The notes beneath the pieces are model-generated. The model did no database searches and was not told the origin of the DNA. It was given only the letters and a program-made list of their open reading frames with translations. From Canna indica (lineage: Eukaryota; Streptophyta; Magnoliopsida; Zingiberales; Cannaceae), in contig CP136897.1 in assembly GCA_034359265.1 (NCBI GenBank), positions 29,809,501 to 29,873,500 of the forward strand: 64,000 nt of DNA, given 5' to 3'. The translations under genes were made by a program, and so were the position numbers. Numbering within the stretch: position 1 is the first letter of the stretch; every line of letters begins with the position of its first letter. Shown here in pieces: positions 34,166 to 44,867 of the stretch.

Positions 34166-34282
34166 GGTGCAACACGAGGACTTCCCAGGGGGTCACCCAT
34201 CCTAGTACTACTCTCGCCCAAGCACGCTTAACTTCAGAGTTCTGATGGGATCCGGTGCGTTAGTGCTGGTATGATCGCAACC
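34166..34282 (-). rRNA. 5S rRNA: 5S rRNA gene U72
   Basis: CCTGGG class, CTCTGAAG, GGTTGC start. Full-length partner of U67. Confidence 0.93.
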
Positions 34283-34650
34283 GTCATGCACTTCTGATCG
34301 TCGGCTAATAAGGGTGAGCGTCCGAGTGATAGCTCGGGGTCATTTTCTTCGTCTCTTCGCGCGCCTTTTAGCGCCACGTGAAAAGCTGAAATCGGACAAT
34401 AATGCACGGAGTTATGCCCGTTATAAACGAAAAATAATAATTGAAATGTTATTTTTCATATTTATTTACAAATTTTAATTTTTCGGGTCGGTTGGTCGAT
34501 CGAGCCGGCCGTAGAGGTTGCGGCTGGCCCCGCGCGGGCAATCGACAGCCAAATTTTATGTCGACGACGTCGTCCGTCCGTAACGTTTGGTTAGAAAGAT
34601 TGGTAAAAAAAATGATCTCGTCGTGCAATCAAATAGGTAGTAAAAAAAAA

Positions 34651-34767
34651 GGTGCAACACGAGGACTTCCCAGGGGGTCACCCATCCTAGTACTACCCTC
34701 GCCCAAGCACGCTTAACTTCAGATTTCTGATGGGATCCGGTGTGTTAGTGCTGGTATGATCGCACCC
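34651..34767 (-). rRNA. 5S rRNA: 5S rRNA gene U73
   Basis: CCTGGG class, AAATCT and CGAGGGTAG, TAACACACC. Partner of U68. Confidence 0.91.
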
Positions 34768-35135
34768 GTCATGCACTTCTGATCGTCGGCTAATAAGGGT
34801 GAGCGTCCGAGTGATAGCTCGGGGTCATTTTCTTCGTGTCTTCGCGCGCCTTTTAGCGCCACGTGAAAAGCTGAAATCGGACAATAATGCACGGAGTTAC
34901 GCCCGTTATAAACGAAAAATAATAATTGAAATGTTATTTTTCTTATTTATTTACAAATTTTAATTTTTCGGGTCGGTTGGTCGATCGAGCCGTGCGTAGA
35001 GGTTGCGGCTGGCCCCGCGCGGGCGATCGACAGCCAAATTTTATGTCGACGACGTCGTCCGTCCTTAACGTTTGGTTAGAAAGATTGGTAAAAAAAATGA
35101 TCTCATCGTGCAATCAAATAGGTAGTAAAAAAAAA

Positions 35136-35252
35136 GGTGCAACACGAGGACTTCCCAGGGGGTCACCCATCCTAGTACTACCCTCGCCCAAGCACGCTTA
35201 ACTTCAGATTTCTGATGGGATCCGGTGCGTTAGTGCTGGTATGATCGCACCC
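35136..35252 (-). rRNA. 5S rRNA: 5S rRNA gene U74
   Basis: Partner of U69. Confidence 0.92.
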
Positions 35253-35618
35253 GTCATACACTTCTGATCGTCGACTAATAAGGGTGAGCGTCCGAGGATA
35301 GCTCGCGGTCATTTTCTTCGTCTCTTCGCGCGCCTTTTAGCGCCACGTGAAAAGCTGAAATCGGACAATAATGCACGGAGTTACGCCCGTTATAAACCAA
35401 AAATAGTAATTGAAATGTTATTTTTCTTATTTATTTACAAATTTTAATTTTTTGGGTCCGTTGGTCGATCGAGCCGACCGTAGAGGTTGCGGCTGGCCCT
35501 GCGCGGGCGATCGACAGCCAAGTTTTATGTCGACGACGTCGTCCGTCCTTAACGTTTGGTTAGAAAGATTGGTAAAAAAAATGATCTCGTCGTGCAATCA
35601 AATACGTAGTACTACTCT

Positions 35619-35716
35619 AGAGGGGGTCACCCATCCTAGTACTACTCTCGCCCAAGCACGCTTAACTACGAAGTTCTGATGGGATCCGGTGCGTTAGTGC
35701 TGGTATGATCGCACCC
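35619..35716 (-). pseudogene. Truncated 5S pseudogene U75
   Basis: Partner of U70 (CTCTAGAG join). Confidence 0.9.
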
Positions 35717-36083
35717 GTCATGCACTTCTGATCGTCGGCTAATAAGGGTGAGCGTCCGAGGGATAGCTAGGGGTCATTTTCATCGTCTCTTCGCGCGCCT
35801 TTTAGCGCCACGTGAAAAGCTGAAATCGGACAATAATGCACGGAGTTACGCCCGTTTTTAACAAAAAATAATAATTGAAATGTTATTTTTCTTATTTATT
35901 TACAAATTTTAATTTTTCGGGTCGGTTGGTCAATCGAGCCGGCCGTAGAGGTTGCGGCGGGCCCCGCGCGGGCGATCGACAGCTAAATTTTATGTCGACG
36001 ACGTCGTCCGTCCATAACGTTTGGCTAGAAAGATTGGTAAAAAAATGATCTCGTCGTGCAATCAAATAGGTAGTAAAAAAAAA

Positions 36084-36200
36084 GGTGCAACACGAGGACT
36101 TCCGAGGGGGTCACCCATCCTAGTACTACTCTTGCCCAAGCTCGCTTAACTTCGGAGATCTGATGGGATCCGGTGCGTTAGTGCTGGTATAATCGCACCC
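36084..36200 (-). rRNA. 5S rRNA: 5S rRNA gene U76
   Basis: CCTCGG class, GCGAGCTTGGGCAAG, CAGATCTCC, CGATTATAC. Confidence 0.9.
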
Positions 36201-36568
36201 GTCATGCACTTCTGATCGTCGGCTAATAAGGGTGAACGTCTGAGGGATAGCTCGGGGTCATTTTCTTCGTCTCTTCGCGCGCCTCTTTAGCGCCACGTGA
36301 AAAGCTGAAATCGGACAATAATGCACGGAGTTACGCCCGTTTTAAACGAAAAATAATATTTGAAATGTTATTTTTCTTATTTATTTAAAAATTTTAATTT
36401 TTCGGGTCGGTTGATCGATCGAGCCGGCCGTAGTGGTTGCGGCTGGCCCCGCGCTGGCGATCGACAGCCAAATTTTATGTCGACAACGTCGTCCGTCCTT
36501 AACGTTTGGTTAGAAAGATTGGTAAAAAAAATGATCTAGTCGTGCAATCAAATAGGTAGTACTACTCT

Positions 36569-36666
36569 CGAGGGGGTCACCCATCCTAGTACTACTCTCG
36601 CCCAAGCACGCTTAACTACGGAGTTCTGATGGGATCCGGTGCGTTGGTGCTGGTATGATCGCACCC
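36569..36666 (-). pseudogene. Truncated 5S pseudogene U77
   Basis: Same truncation and subtype as U49 and U57 (CTACCTATTTG, CCAACGC, CATATTAG). Confidence 0.9.
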
Positions 36667-37034
36667 GTCATGCACTTCTGATCGTCGGCTAATATGGGTG
36701 AGCGTCTGAGGGATAGCTCGGGGTCATTTTCTTCGTCTTTTCACGCTCCTTTTAGCGCCACGTCAAAAGCTGAAATCGGACAATAATGCACGGAGTTACG
36801 CCCGTTTTAAACGAAAAATAATATTTGAAATGTTATTTTTCTTATTTATTTACAAATTTAAATTTTTCGGGTCGGTTGGTCGATCGAGCCGGCCGTAGTG
36901 GTTGCGGCTGGCCCCGCGCGGGCGATTGACAGCCAAATTTTATGTCGACAACGTCGTCCGTCCTTAACGTTTGGTTAGAAAGATTGGTAAAAAAAATGAT
37001 CTCGTCGTGCAATCAAATAGGTAGTAAAAAAAAA

Positions 37035-37151
37035 GGTGCAACACGAGGACTTCCCAGGGGGTCACCCATCCTAGTACTACCCTCGCCCAAGCACGCTTAA
37101 CTTCAGATTTCTGATGGGATCCAGTGTGTTAGTGCTGGTATGATCGCACCC
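37035..37151 (-). rRNA. 5S rRNA: 5S rRNA gene U78
   Basis: CCTGGG class, AAATCT and CGAGGGTAG, TAACACACTGG. Confidence 0.9.
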
Positions 37152-37518
37152 GTCATGCACTTCTGATCGTCGGCAAATAAGGGTGAGCGTCCGAGGGATA
37201 GCTCGGGGTCATTTTCTTCGTCTCTTCGCGCGCCTTTTAGCGCCACGTGAAAAGCTGAAATCGGACAATAATTCACGGAGTTACGCCCGTTATAAACGAA
37301 AAATAGTAATTGAAATGTTATTTTTCTTATTTATTTACAAATTTTAATTTTTCGGGTCTGTTGGTCGATCGAGCCGACCGTAGAGGTTGCGGCTGGCCCC
37401 GCGCGGGCGATCGACAGCCCAGTTTTATGTCGACGACGTCGTCCGTCCTTAACGTTTGGTTAGAAAGATTGGTAAAAAAAATGATCTCGTCGTGCAATCA
37501 AATACGTAGTACTACTCT

Positions 37519-37616
37519 CGAGGGCGTCACCCATCCTAGTACTACTCTCGCCCAAGCACGCTTAACTACGATGTTCTGATGGGATCCGGTGCGTTAGTGC
37601 TGGTATGATCGCACCT
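37519..37616 (-). pseudogene. Truncated 5S pseudogene U79
   Basis: Same truncation, with GTGACGCCC, CATCGTAG and A at +1. Confidence 0.9.
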
Positions 37617-37983
37617 GTCATGCACTTCTGATCGTCGGCTAATAAGGGTGAGCGTCCGAGGGATAGCTAGGGGTCATTTTCATCGTCTCTTCGCGCGCCT
37701 TTTAGCGCCACGTGAAAAGCTGAAATCGGACAATAATGCACGGAGTTACGCCCGTTTTAAACAAAAAATAATAATTGAAATGTTATTTTTCTTATTTATT
37801 TACAAATTTTAATTTTTCGGGTCGGTTGGTCAATCGAGCCGGCCGTAGAGGTTGCGGCGGGCCCCGCGCGGGCGATCGACAGCTAAATTTTATGTCGACG
37901 ACGTCGTCCGTCCATAACGTTTGGTTAGAAAGATTGGTAAAAAAATGATCTCGTCGTGCAATCAAATAGGTAGTAAAAAAAAA

Positions 37984-38100
37984 GGTGCAACACGAGGACT
38001 TCCGAGGGAGTCACCCATCCTAGTACTAGTCTCGCCCAAGCTCGCTTAACTTCGGAGTTCTGATGGGATCCGGTGCGTTAGTACTGGTATGATCGCACCC
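37984..38100 (-). rRNA. 5S rRNA: 5S rRNA gene U80
   Basis: GACTCCCTCGG, GCGAGC box A, GAGACTAGTA, CCAGTAC. Partner of U64. Confidence 0.9.
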
Positions 38101-38467
38101 ATCGTGCACTTCTGATCGTCGGCTAATAAGGGTGAGCGTCCGAGTGATAGCTCGGGGTCATTTTCTTCGTCTCTTCGCGCGCCTTTTAGCGCCACGTGAA
38201 AAGCTGAAATCGGACAATAATGCACAGAGTTATGCCCGTTATAAACGAAAAATAATAATTGAAATGTTATTTTTCTTATTTATTTACAAATTTTAATTTT
38301 TCGGGTCGGTTGGTCGATCGAGCCGGCCGTAGAGGTTGCGGCGGGCCCCGCGCGGGCGATCGACAGCCAAATTTTATGTCGACGACGTCGTCCGTCCTTA
38401 ACGTTTGGTTAGAAAGATTGGTAAAAAAAATGATCTCGTCGTGCTATCAAATAGGTAGTACTACTCT

Positions 38468-38565
38468 CGAGAGGGTCACCCATCCTTGTACTACTCTCGC
38501 CCAAGCATGCTTAACTACGGAGTTCTGATGGGATCCGATGCGTTAGTGCTGGTATGATCGCACCC
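38468..38565 (-). pseudogene. Truncated 5S pseudogene U81
   Basis: Partner of U65, with AGCATGC in box A. Last truncated copy in the window. Confidence 0.9.
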
Positions 38566-38932
38566 GTCATGCACTTCTGATCGTCGGCTAATAAGGGTGA
38601 GCGTCCGAGGGATAGCTCGGGGTCATTTTCTTCGTCACTTCGCGCGCCTTTTAGCGCCACGTGAAAAGCTGAAATCGGACAATAATGCACGGAGTTACGC
38701 CCGTTTTAAACGAAAAATAATAATTGAAATGTTATTTTTCTTATTTATTTACAAATTTTTATTTTTCGGGTCGGTTGGTCGATCGAGCCGGCCGTAGAGG
38801 TTGCGGCGGGCCCCGCGCGGGCGATCGACAGCTAAATTTTATGTCGACGACGTCGTCCGTCCTTAACGTTTGGTTAGAAAGATTGGTAAAAAAATGATCT
38901 CGTCGTGCAATCAAATAGGTAGTAAAAAAAAA

Positions 38933-39049
38933 GGTGCAACACGAGGACTTCCGAGGGGGTCACCCATCCTAGTACTACTCTCGCCCAAGCTCGCTTAACT
39001 TCGGTGTTCTGATGGGATCCGGTGCGTTAGTGCTGGTATAATCGCACCC
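38933..39049 (-). rRNA. 5S rRNA: 5S rRNA gene U82
   Basis: CCTCGG class, GCGAGC box A, CAGAACACCG, CGATTATAC. Partner of U66. Confidence 0.92.
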
Positions 39050-39418
39050 GTCATGCACTTCTGATCGTCGGCTAATAAGGGTGAACGTCTGAGGGATAGC
39101 TCGGGGTCATTTTCTTCGTCTCTTCGCGCGCCTTTTTAGCGCCACGTGAAAAGCTGAAATCGGACAATAATGCACGGAGTTACGCCCGTTTTCAACGAAA
39201 AATAATATTTGAAATGTTATTTTTCTTATTTATTTACAAATTTTAATTTTTCGGGTCGGTTGGTCGATCGAGCCGGCCGTAGTGGTTGCGGCTAGCCCCG
39301 CGCGGGCGATCAACAGCCAAATTTTATGTCGACGACGTCGTCCGTCCTTAACGTTTGGTTAGAAAGATTGGTAAAAAAAATGATCTCGTCGTGCAATCAA
39401 ATAGGTAGTAAAAAAAAA

Positions 39419-39535
39419 GGTGCAACACGAGGACTTCCCAGGGGGTCACCCATCATAGTACTACTCTCGCCCAAGCACACTTAACTTCAGAGTTCTAATG
39501 GGATTTGGTGCGTTAGTGCTGGTATGATCGCAACC
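39419..39535 (-). rRNA. 5S rRNA: 5S rRNA gene U83
   Basis: CCTGGG class with many changes: CTATGATG, AAGTGTGC, CTCTGAAG, CACCAAATCCCATTAG and GGTTGC start. Probably non-functional. Confidence 0.85.
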
Positions 39536-39903
39536 ATCATGCACTTCTGATCGTCGGCTAATAAGGGTGAGCGTCCGAGTGATAGCTCGGGGTCATTTTC
39601 TTCGTCTCTTCGCGCGCCTTTTAGCGCCACGTGAAAAGCTGAAATCGGACAATAATGCACGGAGTTATGCCCGTTATAAACGAAAAATAATAATTGAAAT
39701 GTTATTTTTCATATTTATTTACAAATTTTAATTTTTCGGGTCGGTTGGTCGATCGAGCCGGCCGTAGAGGTTGCGGCTGGCCCCGCGCGGGCAATCGACA
39801 GCCAAATTTTATGTCGACGACGTCGTCCGTCCCTAACGTTTGGTTAGAAAGATTGGTAAAAAAAATGATCTCGTCGTGCAATCAAATAGGTAGTAAAAAA
39901 AAA

Positions 39904-40020
39904 GGTGCAACACGAGGACTTCCCAGGGGGTCACCCATCCTAGTACTACCCTCGCCCAAGCACGCTTAACTTCAGATTTCTGATGGGATCCGGTGTGTTA
40001 GTGCTGGTATGATCGCACCC
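39904..40020 (-). rRNA. 5S rRNA: 5S rRNA gene U84
   Basis: CCTGGG class, AAATCT and CGAGGGTAG, TAACACACC. Partner of U68 and U73. Confidence 0.91.
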
Positions 40021-40388
40021 GTCATGCACTTCTGATCGTCGGCTAATAAGGGTGAGCGTCCGAGTGATAGCTCGGGGTCATTTTCTTCGTGTCTTCGCGC
40101 GCCTTTTAGCGCCACGTGAAAAGCTGAAATCGGACAATAATGCACAGAGTTACGCCCGTTATAAACGAAAAATAATAATTGAAATGTTATTTTTCTTATT
40201 TATTTACAAATTTTAATTTTTCGGGTCGGTTGGTCGATCGAGCCGTGCGTAGAGGTTGCGGCTGGCCCCGCGCGGGCGATCGACAGCCAAATTTTATGTC
40301 GACGACGTCGTCCGTCCTTAACGTTTGGTTAGAAAGATTGGTAAAAAAAATGATCTCGTCGTGCAATCAAATAGGTAGTAAAAAAAAA

Positions 40389-40505
40389 GGTGCAACACGA
40401 GGACTTCCCAGGGGGTCACCCATCCTAGTACTACCCTCGCCCAAGCACGCTTAACTTCAGATTTCTGATGGGATCCGGTGCGTTAGTGCTGGTATGATCG
40501 CACCC
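40389..40505 (-). rRNA. 5S rRNA: 5S rRNA gene U85
   Basis: Partner of U69 and U74. Last gene of the left-hand family. Confidence 0.92.
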
Positions 40506-40872
40506 GTCATACACTTCTGATCGTCGACTAATAAGGGTGAGCGTCCGAGGATAGCTCGCGGTCATTTTCTTCGTCTCTTCGCGCGCCTTTTAGCGCCACG
40601 TGAAAAGCTGAAATCGGACAATAATGCACGGAGTTACGCCCGTTTTAAACGAAAAATAATATTTGAAATGTTATTTTTCTTATTTATTTACAAATTTTAA
40701 TTTTTCGGGTCGGTTGGTCGATCGAGTTGGCCGTAGAGGTTGCGGAGGGCCCCGCGCGGGCAATCGACAGCCATATTTTATGGCGACGACGTCGTCTGTC
40801 CTTAACGTTTAGTTAGAAAGATTGGTAAAAAAAATGATCTCGTCGTGCAATCAAATAGTTAGTAAAAAAAAA

Positions 40873-40989
40873 GGTGCAACACGAGGACTTCCCAGGGGGT
40901 CACCCACACTCGTACTCCTCTCGCCCAAGCACGCTTAACTTCGGAGTTCTGATGGGATCCGGTGCGTTAGTGCTGGTATGATCGCACCC
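40873..40989 (-). rRNA. 5S rRNA: 5S rRNA gene U86
   Basis: CCTGGG class. A cluster of changes lies between the intermediate element and box C (GAGGAGTACGAGTGTGGG). Sits in the family boundary zone. Confidence 0.87.
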
Positions 40990-41358
40990 GTCATGCACTT
41001 CTGATCGTCGGCTAATAAGGGTGAGCGTCCGAGGGAGAGTTCGAGTGTCATTTTCTTCGTCTCTTCGCGCGCCTTTTAGCGCCACGTGAAAAGCTGAAAT
41101 CGGACAATAATGCACGGAGTTACGCCCGTTTTAAACGAAAAATAATAATTGAAATGTTATTATTCTTATTTATTTACAAATTTTAATTTTTCGGGTCGGT
41201 TGGTCGATCGAGCCGGCCGTAGAGGTTGCGGCTGGCCCCGCGCGGGCAATCGACAGCCAAATTTTATGGCGACGACGTCGTCCGTCCTTAACGTTTGGTT
41301 AGAAAGATTTGTAAAAAAAATGATCTCGTCGTTCAATCAAATAGGTATTAAAAAATAT

Positions 41359-41475
41359 GATGCAACACGAGGACTTCCCAGGGGGTCACCCATCCTAGTA
41401 CTAATCTCGCCCAAGCACACTTAACTTCGGAGTTCTAATGGGATCCGGTGCGTTAGAGCTGGTATGATCGCACCC
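41359..41475 (-). rRNA. 5S rRNA: 5S rRNA gene U87
   Basis: CCTGGG class, GCATC end, then ATATTTTTT instead of a clean T run. Also AGTGTGC, GAGATTAG, CCCATTAG and CCAGCTC. Confidence 0.86.
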
Positions 41476-41843
41476 GTCATGCACTTCTGATCGGCGACTA
41501 ATAAGGGTGAGCGTCCGAGGGATAGCTCGGGGTCATTTTCTTCGTCTCTTCCCGCGCCTTTTAGCGCCACGTGAAAAGCTGAAATCGGACAATAATGCAC
41601 AGAGTTACGCCCGTTTTAAATGAAAAATAATAATTGAAATGTTATATTTCTTATTTATTTACAAATTTTAATTTTTCGGGTCGGTTGGGCGATCGAGCCG
41701 GCCGTAGAGGTTGCGGCGGGCCCCGCGCGGGCGATCGAGAGCGAAATTTTATGTCGACGACGTCGTCCGTCCTTAACGTTGGGTTAGAAAGATTGGTAAA
41801 AAAAATGATCTCGTCGTGCAATTAAAAAGGTAGTAAAAAAAAA

Positions 41844-41960
41844 GGTGCAACACGAGGACTTCCTAGGGGGTCACCCATCCTAGTACTACTCTCACCCAAG
41901 CACGCTTAACTTCGGAGTTCTGATGGGATCCGGTGGGTTAGTGCTGGTATGATCGCACCC
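41844..41960 (-). rRNA. 5S rRNA: 5S rRNA gene U88
   Basis: CCTAGG class, GGGTGAGAG, TAACCCACC. Pentamer member 1. Confidence 0.92.
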
Positions 41961-42328
41961 GTCATGCACTTCTGATCGTCGGCTAATAAGGGTGAGCGTC
42001 CGAGGGATAGCTCGGGGTCATTTTCTTCGTCTCTTCGCGCGCCTTTTAGCGCCACGTGAAAAGCTGAAATCGGACAATAATGCACGGAGTTACGCCCGTT
42101 TTAAACGAAAAATAATAATTGAAATGTTATTTTTATTATTTATTTTCAAATTTTAATTTTTCGGGTCGGTTGGTCGATCGAGCCGGCCGTAGAGGTTGAG
42201 GCGGGCCCCACGCGGGCGATCGACAGCCAAATTTTATGTCGACGACGTCGTCCGTACTTAACATTTGGTTAGAAAGATTGGTAAAAAAAATGATCTCTTC
42301 GTGCAATCAAATAGGTAGTAAAAAAAAA

Positions 42329-42445
42329 CGTGCAACACGAGGACTTCCCAAGGGGTCCCCCATCCTAGTACTACTCTCGCCCAAGCACGCTTAACTTCGG
42401 AGTTCTGATGGGATCCGGTGCGTTAGTGCTGGTATGATCGCACCC
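42329..42445 (-). rRNA. 5S rRNA: 5S rRNA gene U89
   Basis: CTTGGG class, GGATGGGGGACC in box C, 3' end GCACG. Pentamer member 2. Confidence 0.9.
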
Positions 42446-42813
42446 GTCATGCACTTCTGATCGTCGGCTAATAAGGGTGAGCGTCAGAGGGATAGCTCGG
42501 TGTCATTTTCTTCGTCTCTTTGCGCGCCTTTCAGCGCCACGTGAAAATATGAAATCGGACAATAATGCACGGAGTTACGCCCGTTTTAAACGAAAAATAA
42601 TAATTGAAATGTTATTTTTCTTATTTATTTACAAATTTTAATTTTTCGGGTAGGTTGGTCGATCGAGCCGGCCGTAGAGGTTGCGGCGGGCCCTGCGCAG
42701 GCAATCGACAGCCAAATTTTATGGCGACGACGTCGTCCGTCCTTAACGTTTGGTTAGAAAGATTGGTAAAAAAAATGATCTCGTCGTGCAATCAAATAGG
42801 TAGTAAAAAAAAT

Positions 42814-42930
42814 TGTGGAACACGAGGACTTCCCAAGAGGTCACCCATCCTAGTACTACTCTCGCCCAATCACGCTTAACTTCGGAGTTCTGATGGGATC
42901 CGGTGCGTTAGTGCTGGTATGATCGCACCC
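42814..42930 (-). rRNA. 5S rRNA: 5S rRNA gene U90
   Basis: GACCTCTTGGG at box C, AGCGTGATTGGG in box A, 3' end GTTCCACAA before a T run. Pentamer member 3. Confidence 0.89.
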
Positions 42931-43298
42931 GTCATCCACTTCTGATCGTCGGCTAATAAGGGTGAGCGTCCGAGGGACAGCTCGGGGTCATTTTCTTCGT
43001 CTCTTTGCGCGCCTTTCAACGCCACGTGAAAAGCTGAAATCGGACAATAATGCACGGAATTACGCCCATTTTAAACGAAAAATAATAATTGAAATGTTAT
43101 TTTTCTTATTTATTTACAAATTTTAATTTTTCGGGTCGGTTGGTCGATCGACCCGGCCGTAGAGGTTGCGGCGGGCCCCGCGCGGGCGATCGACAGCCAA
43201 ATTTTATGACGACGATGTCGTCCGTCCTTATCGTTTGGTTAGAAAGATTGGTAAAAAAAATGATCTCGTCGTTCAATCAAATAGGTAGTAAAAAAATA

Positions 43299-43415
43299 GG
43301 TGCAACACGAGGACTTCCCAGGGGGTCACCCATCCTAGTACTACTCTCGCCCAACCACGCTTAAGTTCGTAGTTCTGATGGGATCCGGTGCGTTAGTGCT
43401 GGTATGATCGCACCC
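43299..43415 (-). rRNA. 5S rRNA: 5S rRNA gene U91
   Basis: CCTGGG class, GAACTACGAACTTAAGCGTGGTTGGG across box A. A precedes a T7 run. Pentamer member 4. Confidence 0.88.
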
Positions 43416-43780
43416 GTCATGCACTTCTGATCGTCGGCTAATATGGGTGAGCGTCTGAGGGACAGCTCGGGGTCATCTTCTTCGTCTCTTCGCGCGCCTT
43501 TTAGCACCACGTGAAAAGCAGAAATCGGACAATAATGCACGGAGTTACGACCGTAAACGAAAAATAATAATTGAAATGTTATTTTTCTTATTTATTTACA
43601 AATTATAATTTTTCGGGTCGGTTGGTCGATCGAGCCGTCCGTAGAGGTTGCCTTGGGCCCCGCGCGGGCGATCGACAGCCAAGATTTATGGCGACGACGT
43701 CGTCCGTCCTTAACGTTTGGTTAGAAAGATTGGTAAAAAAAATGATCTCGTCGTGCAATCAAATAGGTAGTAAAAAAACA

Positions 43781-43897
43781 AGTTCAACACGAGGACTTCC
43801 CAGAGGGTCACCCATCCTAGTAATACTCTTGCCCAAGCACGCTTAATTTTGGAGTTCTGATGGGATCCGGTGCGTTAGTGCTGGTATGATCGCACCC
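43781..43897 (-). rRNA. 5S rRNA: 5S rRNA gene U92
   Basis: GACCCTCTGGG, GGGCAAGAGTATTACT, CCAAAATTAAG, and 3' end GTTGAACTTG before T7. Pentamer member 5, likely defective. Confidence 0.85.
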
Positions 43898-44265
43898 GTC
43901 ATGCACTTCTGATCGTCGGCTAATATGGGTGAGCGTCTGAGGGACAGCTCGGGGTCATTTTCTTCGAGTCTTCGCGCGCATTTCAGCACCACGTGAAAAG
44001 CAGAAATAGGACAATAATGCACGGAGTTACGCCCGTTTTAAACGAAAAATAATAATTGAAATGTTATTTTTCTTATTTATTTACAAATTATAATTTTTCG
44101 GGTCGGTTTGGCGATCGAGCCGGCCGTAAAGGTTGCGGCGGGCCCCGCGCGGGCGATCGAGAGCGAAATTTTATGTCGACGACGTCGTCCGTCCTTAACG
44201 TTGGGTTAGAAAGATTGGTAAAAAAAATGATCTGGTCGTGCATATAAAAAGGTAGTAAAAAAAAA

Positions 44266-44382
44266 GGTGCAACACGAGGACTTCCTAGGGGGTCACCCAT
44301 CCTAGTACTACTCTCACCCAAGCACGCTTAACTTCGGAGTTCTGATGGGATCCGGTGGGTTAGTGCTGGTATGATCGCACCC
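44266..44382 (-). rRNA. 5S rRNA: 5S rRNA gene U93
   Basis: Partner of U88. Confidence 0.92.
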
Positions 44383-44750
44383 GTCATGCACTTCTGATCG
44401 TCGGCTAATAAGGGTGAGCGTCCGAGGGATAGCTCGGGGTCATTTTCTTCGTCTCTTCGCACGCCTTTTAGCGCCACGTGAAAAGCTGAAATCGGACAAT
44501 AATGCACGGAGTTACGCCCGTTTTAAACGAAAAATAATAATTGAAATGTTATTTTTATTATTTATTTTCAAATTTTAATTTTTCTGGTCGGTTGGTCGAT
44601 CGAGCCGGCCGTAGAGGTTGAGGCGGGCCCCACGCGGGCGATCGACAGCCAAATTTTATGTCGACGACGTCGTCCGTACTTAACATTTGGTTAGAAAGAT
44701 TGGTAAAAAAAATGATCTCTTCGTGCAATCAAATAGGTAGTAAAAAAAAA

Positions 44751-44867
44751 CGTGCAACACGTGGACTTCCCAAGGGGTCCCCCATCCTAGTACTACTCTC
44801 GCCCAAGCACGCTTAATTTCGGAGTTCTGATGGGATCCGGTGCGTTAGTGCTGGTATGATCGCACCC
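44751..44867 (-). rRNA. 5S rRNA: 5S rRNA gene U94
   Basis: Partner of U89, with GTCCACGTG in the 3' arm and CGAAATTAAG. Confidence 0.89.

Larger units (their letters stand above)
31277..36480. repeat. 2404-bp pentamer higher-order repeat, two copies and part of a third
   Basis: Blocks start at 31277, 33680 and 36084 (U66-70, U71-75, U76). Each full block has one GCGAGC/CGATTATAC gene, one GGTTGC-start gene, two AAATCT-class genes and one truncated gene. A one-base deletion in U67 gives 2403 for the first offset. Confidence 0.9.
37380..40560. repeat. Long duplication, 7656-bp offset (copy 2, U79-U85)
   Basis: Partner of 29720-32900. It ends near 40.6 kb, just before the change of unit family, so its right end may be the exchange point that joined the two families. 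Confidence 0.88.
40640..42520. other. Boundary between two 5S unit families
   Basis: Left of here spacers read GTCGACATAAAA and GGCGCTAAAAGG. To the right they change to GTCGCCATAAA (from about 40780) and GGCGCTGAAAGG (from about 42520), and CGAACTCTCCCTCGG or GAGCTGTCCCTCGG becomes common. U86 and U87 inside the zone match neither family well. Confidence 0.7.

Noticed and set aside
23171..38500. Truncated 5S copies as a new small RNA gene family
   Set aside because: They lack a T run directly after the gene and arose from one rearrangement. Decay is the simpler explanation unless RNA evidence appears.
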